DNA from: Denticeps clupeoides
Lineage: Eukaryota > Chordata > Actinopteri > Clupeiformes > Denticipitidae
DNA length: 64,000 bases
Direction of reading: 5' to 3'
Assembly: GCF_900700375.1 (NCBI RefSeq)
Contig: NC_041713.1
Coordinates: 610,427 to 674,426 of the forward strand
The notes beneath the pieces are model-generated. The model saw only the letters and a program-made list of their open reading frames with translations. It was not told the DNA's origin and searched no databases. The translations under genes were made by a program, and so were the position numbers. Shown here piece after piece: positions 21,236 to 32,725 of the stretch. Each line of letters starts with the position of its first letter. The stretch's first letter is position 1.

Positions 21236-21315
21236 CTTTCGTTTTCCTTTCTCCCCGTCACCGCCATCATTTTTCTTCACTCCGTCACAAAGTCCATTCA
21301 AATTCCAGTTTCCCA

Positions 21316-21431
21316 GTAAACGAAACTCTCCCGACCAAGGGAACATTAAAAGCAGAATTCCTCGTCTGAGAAATGAAAGGTTTCGCTTTAATGTGAGTTG
21401 GATGCTGGTTGGATGAAAAGTGAAAGTGAAG
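21316..21431 (-). promoter_or_regulatory. ISRE/IRF-like motifs upstream of ISG15
   Basis: GTAAACGAAACT (21316-21327) differs at one base from the ISRE core GAAANNGAAACT. GAAAAGTGAAAGTGAAG (21415-21431) is an IRF-element-like tandem of GAAA blocks. Both lie 740-860 bp upstream of the ISG15 start codon, beyond the minisatellite. Their function is inferred from motif and neighbour. Confidence 0.4.
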
Positions 21432-21948
21432 ATATTTTTGTACCGCAAGTTCTTATCATCCCGCCTGTAATTATGCGTTCATTAAATAATAGTGGACTGT
21501 AAAGTCACAATCTTCAAATACAAAGACCGGTGTTGCGGGAAATTCAGGCCCCCCCGCGACGCGCTGATTTCAAATCATGACGTCACACTTTATTTACACA
21601 TTTTCTCTGCCTTTTTAATGTCTTTATTCATTTACATTTAAGTTATTTGGCAGACACCCGTATCCAGAGTGACTTACAACGCGCTTCCATGTCACCATGG
21701 ATGAAGAGATAAATTCCGGTTCACCAGGACCCCCAACTATGAATACAATCTTTTTATTCACTCTGTTCTAGTTTCTATACAGAAGTCAGACAAGAAGAAA
21801 AGTTACAATTTAATCTAAATATTCTTTAAAAAGGACGGTCTTGAGCTGTCGTTTGAAGCATCATTGGAGCGCCTTTCATTTTTACAGATACTATTCGAAA
21901 CGATTGAAGTGTCCGGAGTAGATATGCGCTCGTCTACTTGTAAAAAAT

Positions 21949-22600
21949 ATGTCTGTGAAGATTCTCAGTCATCCAGGTGAATTTGTCTGAAAGTTGAGTC
22001 GCGGCAAGCGGACTTCCTTACTTTAACGTAGAGACGTTTCATTCTGCATCCACACAACGTTGTGACTGAGGGAAGTTGGCTTGTGCCCACAAATTTATCC
22101 TCCAGGTTGAATAGGCTGGTTACAGCTCGGATCTGAACATCGGGGAAACCAAACAGGTGCTACACAGCAGGATGGTCCAGCGCAGAAGGAGCAACGCCTC
22201 AGGGCCAGAATCAGCTGTGTACCTTCACCTCAAGGACAAAGGACACTCATTTTTGGACGAGAATGTGCAAATATTGGACAGAGAAGATAGGTGGTTTGAG
22301 AGAGGAGTGAGGGAAGCTTTGCATGTGCAAATCAACAAACCCTCACTCAACAGAGGTGGAGGCCTCAGACACAACACACATCTCCAACCTACTTAGCTGC
22401 CCTTTCATCCATCCCAGGAAAATCCACCTGGTCGGCCACAGTTCACCACCCGCTTAATGGGGGTAAGAGGAGCTGCCAGGGCGGGGCTGTCACATCTACC
22501 CCCGCCTTTGTTCCACGTAACCAGCGTATTCAAGGCAGGACTGAGGTGGAACCAACCTCAGAATGAAACGTCTCATTACGTTTCCTCCTGATGACCTTGC
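21949..22600 (+). mobile_element. Penelope-like element fragment (GIY-YIG end)
   Basis: The readable C-terminal part includes GETKQVLHSRMVQRR, ESAVYLHLKDKGHSF and ENVQILDREDRWFERG, then VREALHVQINKPSLNRGGG. This is the signature of the GIY-YIG endonuclease of fish Neptune/Poseidon-type Penelope elements. The flank GTGAAGATTCTCAGTCATCC is typical of these elements' ends. Only the endonuclease end survives, and no reverse transcriptase is seen. Confidence 0.8.
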
Positions 22601-22679
22601 AGTTTTGTAAAGCGCCTCTGCTTGGAAGTGGATGCAATATTATACTGAGTGGACATGAATAATAATTAGGTCCCACTGA

Positions 22680-24285
22680 CTACCATTGTGTCCCTGTCCC
22701 TGCCGGATACGGCCGTCTGGTAAATTCTGTCCCTGTCCCTGCCGGATACGGGCGTCTGGTAAATGCTGTCCCTGCCGGATACGGGTGTCTGGTAAATGCT
22801 GTCCCTGCCGGATACGGGCGTCTGATAAATGCTGTCCCTGTCCCTGTCGTATACGGTCGTCTGGTAAATGCTGTCCCTGTCGTATACGGGCGTCTGATAA
22901 ATGCTGTCCCTGTCCCTGCCGGATACGGGCATCTGATAAATGCTGTCCCTGTCCCTGCCGGATACGGCCGTCTGGTAAATGCTGTCCCTGTCGTATACGG
23001 GTGTCTGGTAAATGCTGTCCCTGTCGTATATGGACGTCTGGTAAATGCTGTCCCTGTCCCTGCCAGATACGGGCGTCTGGTAAATGCTGTCCCTGTCGTA
23101 TATGGATGTCTGGTAAATGCTGTCCCTGTCCCTGCCGGATACGGCCGTCTGGTAAATGCTGTCCCTGTCGTATACGGGCGTCTGGTAAATGCTGTCCCTG
23201 TCCCTGCCGGATACGGGTGTCTGGTAAATGCTGTCCCTGTCGTATATGGACGTCTGGTAAATGCTGTCCCTGTCCCTGCCAGATACGGGCGTCTGGTAAA
23301 TGCTGTCCCTGTCCCTGCCGGATACAGGTGTCTGGTAAATGCTGTCCCTGTCGTATATGGGCGTCTGGTAAATGCTGTCCCTGTCCCTGCCGGATACAGG
23401 TGTCTGGTAAATGCTGTCCCTGTCGTATACGGGCGTCTGGTAAATGCTGTCCCTGTCCCTGCCGGATACAGGTGTCTGGTAAATGCTGTCCCTGCCAGAT
23501 ACGGGCGTCTGGTAAATGCTGTCCCTGCCGGATACAGGTGTCTGGTAAATGCTGTCCCTGTTGTATACGGGCGTCTGGTAAATGCTGTCCCTGTCCCTGC
23601 CAGATACGGGCGTCTGGTAAATGCTGTCCCTGTCGTATACGGGCGTCTGGTAAATGCTGTCCCTGTCCCTGCCGGATACGGGTGTCTGGTAAATGCTGTC
23701 CCTGTCCCTGCCGGATACGGGCGTCTGGTAAATGCTGTCCCTGTCCCTGCCGGATACAGGTGTCTGGTAAATGCTGTCCCTGCCAGATACGGGCGTCTGG
23801 TAAATGCTGTCCCTGCCGGATACGGGCGTCTGATAAATGCTGTCCCTGCCGGATACGGGCGTCTGGTAAATGCTGTCCCTGTCCCTGCCGGATACAGGTG
23901 TCTGGTAAATGCTGTCCCTGCCAGATACGGGCGTCTGGTAAATGCTGTCCCTGTCCCTGCCGGATACAGGTGTCTGGTAAATGCTGTCCCTGTTGTATAC
24001 GGGCGTCTGGTAAATGCTGTCCCTGTCCCTGCCAGATACGGGCGTCTGGTAAATGCTGTCCCTGTCGTATACGGGCGTCTGGTAAATGCTGTCCCTGTCC
24101 CTGCCGGATACGGGTGTCTGGTAAATGCTGTCCCTGTCCCTGCCGGATACGGGCGTCTGGTAAATGCTGTCCCTGCCGGATACAGGTGTCTAGTAAATGC
24201 TGTCCCTGTCGTATACGGGCGTCTGGTAAATGCTGTCCCTGTCCCTGCCAGATACGGGCGTCTGGTAAATGCTGTAAATGTGGGT
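22680..24285 (+). repeat. 33/39-bp minisatellite derived from SINE A
   Basis: About 44 units of 33 bp, or 39 bp with an extra CCCTGT. Each holds GCCGGATACGGGCGTCTGG then TAAATGCTGTCCCTG. The left edge (CACTGACTACCATTGTGTCC) and right edge (TGGTAAATGCTGTAAATG) match the body and 3' tail of SINE family A. Giant open frames on both strands (up to 647 codons) follow from the period being a multiple of three. It ends 195 bp before the MCOLN1 start codon. Confidence 0.95.
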
Positions 24286-24479
24286 GCAGTTCCAGCCTGG
24301 CGGCCGCCAGGTGGCGACATGCTGCGTTCCCTCTCTGCGGCGCCTGCGCGGCCCTGCAGGTGAAGAAGAGCCGCCGCCAGTGTTTACATCCAAACAGCGC
24401 CGGGTGGAGAAGCTCCGCCGTCCCTCGCCGGGCCGCTTCGTTACGCGGCGATGCGTGTGACGCGGCGGCTCTGAACGAC

Positions 24480-27400
24480 ATGGCGGCACCGGGCGGCGGC
24501 CAGGACCGCGGCGCAGGTGACGTCAGGCCGACGCGATGACGTGTGCGGCCGCGGTGCGGCTCCGTGGTGTGTGTAACCTGCATGTCCGTGTGTTTTCGCA
24601 GAGACGGACCGACTCCTGACTTGTGTCGCCGGGTATGGCTCCGGCGACCACGGTGACCTGCAGGGGTCGTTGCTACAGCAACAGCTGCAGCGCGAGGAGG
24701 AGGAGCTGCGCCGGAAGCTGAAGTATTTCTTCATGAGTCCGTGCGACAAGTACCACGCCAAGGGCCGCAAGCCGTTCAAGCTGGGCCTGCAGCTGCTGAA
24801 GATCCTCATCGTCACCGTGCAGGTAGGACCTGCGGTTCGGCCGCCCGCCGCCTGACCTTTCACCCCATGCGGCCTGACCTTTCACCCCATGCGGCCCTGC
24901 GTTCCGCAGCTGGTGCTGTTCGGCCTGAGCAATCAGATGGTGGTGATGTTCAAGGACGAGAACGCGGAGACCTTCCGGCACCTGTTCCTCCGAGGCTACC
25001 AGGACGACCCCGACACCCCGCTGGCCCTTCACACCCGGGGCGACGTCTACGGCCAGATCTCGTACGCCGTCGAGCAGGTGTGTACCGCCCCCGGCCGGCC
25101 CGCGTCCGCGCCGCGCCTCCACTGATCCGTGCCGATCTCCACGTCGCAGTATCTGGCGCTGGCCGAGATCGCCGTGGGCCGCTACGCGTACGTGCCGGGC
25201 GTGGGCGTGGACGGCAACGCCCTGTCCCTCTGCCAGCACTACTACAAGAAGGGCAGCATCGATCCGGTGAACGACACGTTCGACATCGACCCGCGCGTCA
25301 GCACCGGTGGAAGCGGCTTTCGTTGCTCTCCTTCTACATTTTCCGTACTTGTTTATCTGTAGAACCGTATTGACGGGTTTCATGTTGTCCTGCTCGTAGA
25401 CTGCGTGGGGGTAAACCCGGCGCCTTACCATGGGAATTTCACCCTGAAGTTTCACAAGTGAGTCTTGCTCAACTACGGACCGTTAATGATTCCTCACTAA
25501 TCAGCGCTCTGGAACTGATCAATATTCCTGTTCTTTACTGTTCAGATTGATCAATGTCACCATAGACTTCCAGCTGAAGGCCATCAACCTCCAGACCATC
25601 ATCAACAACGAGATTCCAGACTGTTACACCTTCAGCATCAAGGTGAGCCTTCAGCCTGACTATTGGTCAGAATTTGTTAGAGTGAAGTGATTGTCACATG
25701 TGATACAGCACAGCACACGGTGCACACAGTGAAATTTGTCCTCTGCATTTAACCCATCACCCTGAGTGAGCAGTGGGCAGCCATGACAGGCGCCCGGGGA
25801 GCAGTGTGTGGGGACGGTGCTTTGCTCAGTGGCACCTTGGCGGATCGGGATTCGAACCGGCAACCTTCTGATTACGGGGCCGCTTCCTTAACCGCTAGGC
25901 CCCCACTGCCCCCACGATCGTGGTGATCTTTATCAGGCCTTGTTTGTGCCCACAGATCCTGCTGGACAACCACGCCCACAGCGGCAGGGTGAAGGTCAGC
26001 CTCCACAACCAGGCCTCCATCAAAGAGTGTAAAGACCCCAACGTGTCCGGCCATGGTAGGTTCCCCACACCTCCACGAACACACCCGCGCGGCGTTACGT
26101 CCCCACGTAACGTCCCCTCGTCTCCCCCCTCAGCGGAGAGCTACGCCCGCGAGGCGTTCGACGTGGCCGTGGCGGTGGTGTGCGTCCTGTCCCTCGCGCT
26201 GTGCGGACGCTCCGTCCTCCGAGGGGTCGTGCTGCAACACGTAAGGTGGACGAGCGAGGGCTGAAGTCGGGCCCGGGGCCTTCGCATGAGACCTGGTCTG
26301 TTTCTCCGCTCAGGAATATGTGCAGTTCTTCAAACAGCGCCTGGGGCGTGGCGTGTGCTGGGGGGACAGGATGGAGTTCATCAACGGCTGGTACCTCCTG
26401 CTCATAGTCAGCGACGTGCTCACCATCATCGGCAGCTTCATCAAGATCGGCATCGAGTCCAAGGTTGTGTGAACGCGCTCTGAATATGTCTTCATTTCAC
26501 TTCTACTTTAGTCTTTGTGTCACATTTTAGTTTGAATTAGTTGTGTCCAGACTCATTTTAGTCAACTTTCAGCATTTTAGTCAGAAATATCCCTTTTTTT
26601 TGTCATGTAATTCTATTTAACCCAGTCAGTATAGTACAAGTACCGAGTAGAACAGACAAAAACCCACTTTATACTCAGAACAATTATATTACTCTTACTT
26701 TGTAGACTCTAGAATACTAATTTACATTTACAGCATTTACCAGACGTCCTTATCCAGAGCGTCTTACAGTCAGTAGTTACAGGGACAGTCCCCCCCTGGG
26801 GCAACAATGGAGGTGGTAGTAGCCTAGTGGGTAACACACCCGCCTATGAACCAGAAGACCCAGGTTCAAACCCCACTTACTACCATCGTGTCCCTGAGCA
26901 GGACACTTAACCCTGAGTGTCTCCAGGGGGGGACTGTCCCTGTAACTACTGACTGTAAGTCGCTCTGGATAAGGCCGTCTGGTAAATGCCGTAAATGTAA
27001 TGACGTTTTGTGCCAGACTTCATGTGTCTGTGTCTCCCGCGTACAGGACAACTCGTCCTACGACTTGTGTGCGATTCTGCTGGGCAGCTCCACCCTGCTG
27101 GTCTGGGTGGGGGTCATCCGGTACCTCAGCTTCTTCCAGAAGTACAACGTGAGCGTCCAAACTCGGAGTCGTTTCGTCCCTTCCCTCCTTTTTTACTTTA
27201 TCCAGCTGACCTCCGTCTTCCTGTCCCCCAGATCCTGATCGTGACGCTGCGCGCCGCCTTCCCCAACGTCATCCGCTTCTGCTGCTGCGCGGCGGCCATC
27301 TACATGGGCTACTGCTTCTGCGGCTGGATCGTCCTCGGCCCGTACCACGTCAAGGTAGGTTCAGATGCGTCTTCCGCCCGTCCCGTCTGTGCGGCTGCGG

Positions 27401-27846
27401 AGACGAAGCCCGTGCTGTTCCTCCCCGGCAGTTCCGGTCCCTGTCCACCGTGTCGGAGTGTCTCTTCTCGCTGATCAACGGGGACGACATGTTCGTCACC
27501 TTCTCCGAGATGGAGCACAGCAGCACCCTGGTGTGGGTCTTCAGCCAGCTGTACCTCTACACCTTCATCTCGCTCTTCATTTACATGGTGCTGTCGCTCT
27601 TCATCGCGCTGATCACCGGCGCCTACGACACCATCATGGTAGGACGGGCGGGGCGGGGCCGGGCCGGGTTGCATTCCATGTCCCTCATTCGTGTTTCTGT
27701 ACCTGCAGCAGCAAACCCAGGAGACCCAGGTGCACATCACAGACCTGCACACCTTCATAGCCCAGTGCACGGACACGCCCTCCTCCGGAAAGTTCCGCGG
27801 CCTGGAGGCCACCAGCTGCTCTCTCTTCTGCTGCTTCGACCAGTGA
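24480..27846 (+). CDS. MCOLN1: Mucolipin-1, lysosomal TRPML channel
   Basis: Endolysosomal PI(3,5)P2-gated cation channel releasing Ca/Fe from lysosomes. Thirteen exons close in phase (554 aa): 24480-24516, 24602-24822, 24910-25077, 25150-25306, 25400-25457, 25546-25642, 25956-26055, 26134-26240, 26314-26463, 27047-27148, 27232-27354, 27432-27638 and 27709-27846. Features include N-terminal ETDRLLT (human ETERLLT dileucine signal), [12 protein letters not shown] before TM1, the luminal loop with NDTFDID, NFTLKFH and EIPDCYTFS, the pore motif [12 protein letters not shown], and [13 protein letters not shown], which favours MCOLN1 over MCOLN2/3. The end, SLFCCFDQ, lacks the C-terminal EEHSLLVN signal of human MCOLN1. 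The donor after 26463 (GTTGTG) is weak. Confidence 0.94.
24518..24525. promoter_or_regulatory. CRE palindrome at the MCOLN1 exon 1 donor
   Basis: TGACGTCA begins one base after the first intron's G and overlaps the donor. It is a CREB/ATF consensus in a CpG-rich start region; use is unproven. Confidence 0.4.
25683..25918 (-). mobile_element. SINE B, full length
   Basis: Complete copy in MCOLN1 intron 6. It runs from GTGAAGTGATTGTCACATG at the 3' end to the tRNA head ACCGCTAGGCCCCCACTG. Box B reads GGGATTCGAACC on this strand. Confidence 0.85.
26722..27000. mobile_element. Inverted pair of SINE A copies in MCOLN1 intron 9
   Basis: A minus-strand 3' part (26722-26808) lies head to head with a full plus-strand copy (26812-27000). 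Both carry the AGTCGCTCTGG/CCAGAGCG-type tail and GGGACAGTCCC body. Read as RNA, about 85 nt of the two arms could pair. Confidence 0.85.
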
Positions 27847-27921
27847 GGAGTCCTGGACCAGTACCTTCTAATGAGGGGAACGCACAATAATCTCCAGAAT
27901 AAGAAGAATGAAATGATGACT

Positions 27922-27954
<33 letters not shown>

Positions 27955-28310
27955 GTTTCCTTTGGACGTCCAGTTGGATGGATGCAGACTCATCTGAGCT
28001 GCTCCCACCCTGCTGGTCTCCACCATCAGCTGGTTTCTGGACACGGGACCTTCTTTCCTCTGTCTGTTAAATTAGTCTTAGACGTGTCTTGAAGGGAAAA
28101 TCCGGCAAAATCTGCTGGCTGAAGGGAATTAGCACTGAACAAAGTTGTGGTGCATTTTTAACTCAAGTTTACTTGTATTTATTGGGGACTTTTTTTTTTT
28201 TTTTAATCTTTTAAATTCAGACTGCACTAGAAGTTTTCAAACAAAATGAATACCGAGCTCCAGAAATGTCGTTTTATTTCATAATTAGATGCACAATAAA
28301 AGGGACGTGC
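27847..28310 (+). other. MCOLN1 3' UTR
   Basis: Non-coding sequence with an ATG trinucleotide run (27920-27952). AATAAA at about 28295 in GCACAATAAAAGGG is the likely polyadenylation signal. Confidence 0.55.
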
Positions 28311-28699
28311 TTGATTTACCGTATTTATTCACTGTACAGTAGGAACAGGGTCGTGGGTCTGGCTAATTTATTGAAATCGGCCTCGTGGTCTCGTGTATTT
28401 CGGGTTTTTTTTGTAACGAACTTCCTGTGTACTTGTGCTTCTTCGTCCTGCATGCTCGTGGTTCTGGATTTGCTGTGTAATGTACGGAGCAGTAAAACGA
28501 CGTCTCGCCACCGACTGTCTTGTCTCTGGTCGTGTTTACCTTTTGTTGTCTGGTCTGAAGGAGCCGGTGCGCCGCCTCGCCGTCTCCAGCAGAGGGAGCA
28601 CGGAGCCCTGCTGCTCCGCCCTGTCTGGACCAGACGGAGGGGACCGGTTCCCTGCTGCAGCGGCGTGTGAAAGGGATTGTGTGCTGACACGGTGAAGTG

Positions 28700-28945
28700 C
28701 GGCCATCACCGGACACGTCCAGTCGCTTTCAGCACCGTCATGGTGCTTCCACCGGGCCGGACACGGCCTGCCATCATAACACCGGGCCAGTGGTGGCACT
28801 TTTCTTTTCTCCACCAGGACGGTGCTGGAAGCGACTGGACGTGTCCTGGTGCTTCCACCGGGCCGGACACGCCCTGCCATCATAACAGCGGCCCGGTGGA
28901 AGCACCAGGACGGTGCTGGAAGCGACTGGACGTGTCTGGTGAACC
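28700..28945. repeat. Fold-back (inverted) repeat cluster
   Basis: A block of about 48 bp occurs in both orientations. GGACACGTCCAGTCGCTTTC, then AGCACC and GTGCTTCCACCGGGCC near 28708-28756, returns as its reverse complement (GGCCCGGTGGAAGCACCAGG, then GGAAGCGACTGGACGTGTC) at 28889-28940. A partial inverted copy lies between, near 28817-28865. The spacer motif TGCCATCATAAC recurs twice. No coding frame or known transposon end is recognised. Confidence 0.8.
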
Positions 28946-28949
28946 CCCA

Positions 28950-31900
28950 TCAGTGCCACCCTTCCCTCAGAACCCCAACGTCTCCGCGGGCGGCGGGCCT
29001 GCGTCTGTTCGTGGGTTCTTGTACGCGTCCGTTTCCTCTCTGCCGGCGCGGTTGGGCCGGTGCCAGGGCTTTTGTGCGCCGTTGGCCCAGCTGCACCGGC
29101 GGCTGGAAGGAAAAACACGACGTGATAGAGGAGAGAAGAACCGAGCGGTGGCTCCGCCGGCCCGCCCCTTCCTGCCGCCCCACTGGAACCAGCTTCCTCC
29201 CTTTGTCTGACCTGTTTACCGCACAGAGATGGCCCTCGCCCGCCAGGCCTCCGTCCCCGTCCCCCGCTCCTCATCATCAGCACAGCCGCCCTGCCTCGTC
29301 ACCCCACGTCCCAGTGATGGAGCAGGGGGGCGGTTATGATAAAGAGGGCGGGTTGGGGGGGGGCTCGCTCTGGACCATGACATCATCCGTCATTTGCATA
29401 AACCCGAGGCGCGCCGCCGATTGGCGGATCCGCGGCTTTTCATCCCTTTCAATTCCGGCGTGCGCGCGTTTTCTCCACCTCCTCCTGAAAAGGCGCGTCC
29501 CTCCCGTCTTCTTTCTTCCCGACGCCGAGAGGAGAAGCCGGTAAGACCCCGCGCTCCGCCCGCCGCGTTCCGCCGCGGTAAACGGCGCCTTTTAACCCGC
29601 GCCGGTGTCGCGCCGCTCCGCGCCGCCTCGTCACATCTCCCTACCGCGCCGCCGGGACCCATCCTCCCGCCGCCCCGCGTCCCGCGCCTCGTGGTCCGGA
29701 GCCCATTGTTCCGGCGCGTCCCGTAATAACGCCGCCGATTAGAGGCTTGAGGAGGACGGCGCGTCCTCCACACCTGCGGGGGGGACAGGGCGTCCTCCGG
29801 CCGGCCGTTGTTATCATGGCGCGCCGTCAGGACATGTTCCTGCGTGTTCTCCCGGCTCGTTCGTGGCCCAGTTCGGGTGCTTGGGCGCGGTTGGGCCTCC
29901 TGTGTGTCGCTGTGCGGTGGCACCGGGCCCGGGGACTCTGGGCATGACTCAGCTCCGGGGTGGCACCGGTGGGATTAGACGGACCCGGCCGTGCCCGGCC
30001 AGCAGGCTGCGTCTGATGACGTCTGTCCCTGGGACAACTGGCACGTTGATCGCGCCTGCGCCCACATTTTGGGTTAATGGTGGTTCTGGCGGCGCCGCTG
30101 GGTCGTCTGTAAGACCAGGATGTTTGGTTGCTGCTGCCCAGGGCTCCTCTTCCCTGACCGGAGGAATATAATCCTCTTAATGGCAGAAGCTGGTGTTGGT
30201 TTCGCCGCTGCCCAGCCCAGATGTCACCTTTTGTCTCCAGGGCAGGACCTGACGTCCCCAGGCGAACCCCACCAGCTGTTTCCGTCCGGGGCTTATCTAA
30301 TTTACACAGGTGCATGCTGGGTAATGGACATGGGGTCCTCAGGTTACAACTCGACCCCCCTCGACTCCCGACGCACCTTCGGCTCGTCCCTGGGGAGGGT
30401 AGAGGGCAGCGGCGTGGCCGTATGAGCGCTCAGTACCGCTTCGCCTGATTCTGTGGTTGACCGGGGCCGGAGAACGGTTCTCTCGCGGCGACGCCCGGCC
30501 TCGTCTAGAACCTGATTAAAGCCGGCCGCTGCGCAGTAGACGGTCCCCTGTTGGCCTGGCACAGAGCGCCATTCTTTCGCGTTTTCGTCCCGACAAAGAG
30601 GCCATGGTGCTGAGATGCCTCCGTTCCCTGACGTCCTTGTTGAGGAACGCGCCGCGTCCTCCTCTCCTGGCTCCGCCCCCCTCCTCCGCCATCAGGATTC
30701 TGCTTTCTCGGCACAGCGGTTTGTTTGTGCGCGGCCGGGTATCTTTGACCTTTCGGGTGCTTGGGGCATGTGGCAGTCGTGCCGCTTGTTGGCGCGATGG
30801 AGGCCGCAGCGGAGCCCGCCGCTCCCCAGCATCCACACCGTCTCCCCGGCGTCCAACCCCCACCCCGGCCAACCCTCCCCCAGTGCACGCTGGCTGATCT
30901 CGGTCTGCCGCGCCGCATAATGGGCTCAGTCAGAGCCGCCGGGGGTCTTTGTGTGGCTGCTTTGTGCCTTTCGTGCTGCCAGTGAAGAGGCCAAGCGCTG
31001 AAGGGCGCCGCCTCCGTCCCCGCGCCGTCCCCAACCGCGCTGGGGGTGGGGATCTCATGTGGGGGTTCCGTTAGGACGCCTCTACTTCCTCGCGTTCTCG
31101 CTGTTTAGACCAGGCTTTTATTACCGGTAGTCTTCCCACAGACGCAGATGCCGAGAAATGTACCCCACCCAAGGTCCTCCTTGTTTCCGGGCCCTCGCGG
31201 CTGGGGGGTCACCTGTTGGTAAACTTGCGTCACCTACGTTCGTACCGCCATGGGACGCGTCGCTCTGAGCAAGTTTGCCGACCCGTTGCCCTCCCGGGCT
31301 CGATGCCTTGAACAACCGGCACGTAGCTGGCATTCCTGCCACGCCCTGTCGCGCCCGAGTCCCCCCACGGCCCTCAGTCGTTTGTTCCACATCCATCAGC
31401 CCGAGACGACGGGGCCGCCGAGGCTCATGGGAAGGGTGTTGCAGCGGGGGCCATGTTGCGTTTACTCGGTAAGCCCCGGTTGGGGATTGGTTTACTATAA
31501 CGGGATGAAGTCCGGGATTATCCCGATGGTGCGTGTACTCTGGCACCTTCACCGGAGCTGCTCAGCTCGCCCTCTGTAACTACGGTCAGTATTTCCCGCT
31601 TCTTTTTCACAAGTCGCTCTAAAATAACCACCGGGAGTCTGTGGAACGTCTGCGGGGTCGGCGGAGTTCAGCAGACGCGGTCGTGCACCTGCATGCTGCG
31701 TCCGCCCCGTTGGCGGAGACGGTTGACTGGGAGCCGCTAGCTGGGTTCTGTAGGGACCGGGACGGTTTGGCCCCGCCGGCGCCTGCGTGGCGAACGTTTA
31801 CAGGACAGAGTGGGGTTTGTGTGAAGATGGAGGACGTAAGAAGACACCCCATCACTGCTGCTCTGTCGTCCCTCCCCCGTTCCCTCGACCGCTGGACTCG

Positions 31901-32155
31901 CTCAGCTGCTCCGGCCATCTGCGCGAAGCCCAACAGAGGACCAGGGAGGACGAGGGACGGGAGGAAACGGGAACAGTCGCGCGTTTTGTGGAGCTGGGGC
32001 AGCTGAGGGGGTGTTTTCCCATGCTCCTCTGGGCCGGGCCACTTCCTGTGGGGGACTGGGTGCCGTCTCTCTTCTGGATGCGGCGGTTTTTGAAGGTGTT
32101 TTTGAGGAGGGAAAATATGTTTGTGTTTCGTCTGGATTCCGTCTCGGGTTTTATC
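28950..32155 (+). other. CpG-rich promoter and intron of the PRR36-like gene
   Basis: About 3 kb of GC- and CpG-rich sequence without a conserved reading frame. The octamer ATTTGCAT (29392-29399) lies just upstream of a plausible non-coding first exon ending at the donor GAAGCCG|GTAAGA (29540/29541). Short open frames here have no family match and read as composition effects. The coding start lies downstream at 33043. Confidence 0.55.
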
Positions 32156-32174
32156 GATCGATTGCCGTATCACG

Positions 32175-32725
32175 TTTACAGTTACGGCATTTACCAGACA
32201 CCCGTATCCAGAGCGACTTACAATACGTAGTTACGGGGACAGTCCCCCCTGGAGACACTCGGGGTTAAGTGTTCTGCTCAGGGACACGATGGTAGTAAGT
32301 GGGGTTTGAACCTGGGTCTTCTGGTTCGTGGGTCGAGTGTGGTACCTGCTAGGCTATGACCAACCTGTAGTTACAGGGACAGTCCCCCCCTGGAGACACT
32401 CAGGGTTAAGTGTCCTGCTCAGGGACACGATGGTAGTAAGTGGGGTTTGAACCTGGGTCTTCTGGTTCGTGGGCGAGTGTGGTACCCGCTAGGCTATGAC
32501 CAACCTGTAGTTACGGGGACGGTCCCCCCTGGACACACTCAGGGACACGATGGTAGTAAGTGGGGTTTGAACCTGGGTCTTCTGGTTCGTGGGTCGAGTG
32601 TGGTACCTGCTAGGCTATGACCACCCTGTAGTTACAGGGACAGTCCCCCCCTGGAGACACTCAGGGTTAAGTGTCCTGCTCAGGGACAAGATGGAAGTAA
32701 GTGGGGTTTGAACCTGGGTCGCTGT
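32175..32725 (-). repeat. Tandem array of partial SINE A copies (about 140-bp period)
   Basis: One full-tail SINE A copy on the minus strand (GGCATTTACCAGACACCCG) is followed by three further head-and-body copies. Each has GTAGTTACAGGGACAGTCCC, GACACGATGGTAGTAAGTGG, GGGTTTGAACCTGGGTC and TGCTAGGCTATGACCA. Repeats start near 32226, 32366, 32506 and 32626. The later two have deletions. It lies in the intron before the first PRR36-like coding exon. Confidence 0.9.

Noticed and set aside
20623-21416. 246-248 codon frames upstream of ISG15
   Set aside because: They are shadows of the 47/53-bp minisatellite in the ISG15 promoter.
24400-24480. TFEB CLEAR site at the MCOLN1 start
   Set aside because: No GTCACGTGAC-like 10-mer is present just upstream. 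Only a CRE in intron 1 was seen.
22640-24583. Very long frames (647 and 617 codons) read as a repetitive secreted or Cys-rich protein
   Set aside because: They lie across a SINE-derived 33/39-bp minisatellite. The period explains the openness on both strands.
29390-31580. Several overlapping frames of 100-190 codons in CpG-rich DNA
   Set aside because: High GC lowers stop frequency. No frame shows conserved domains or splice-consistent neighbours.
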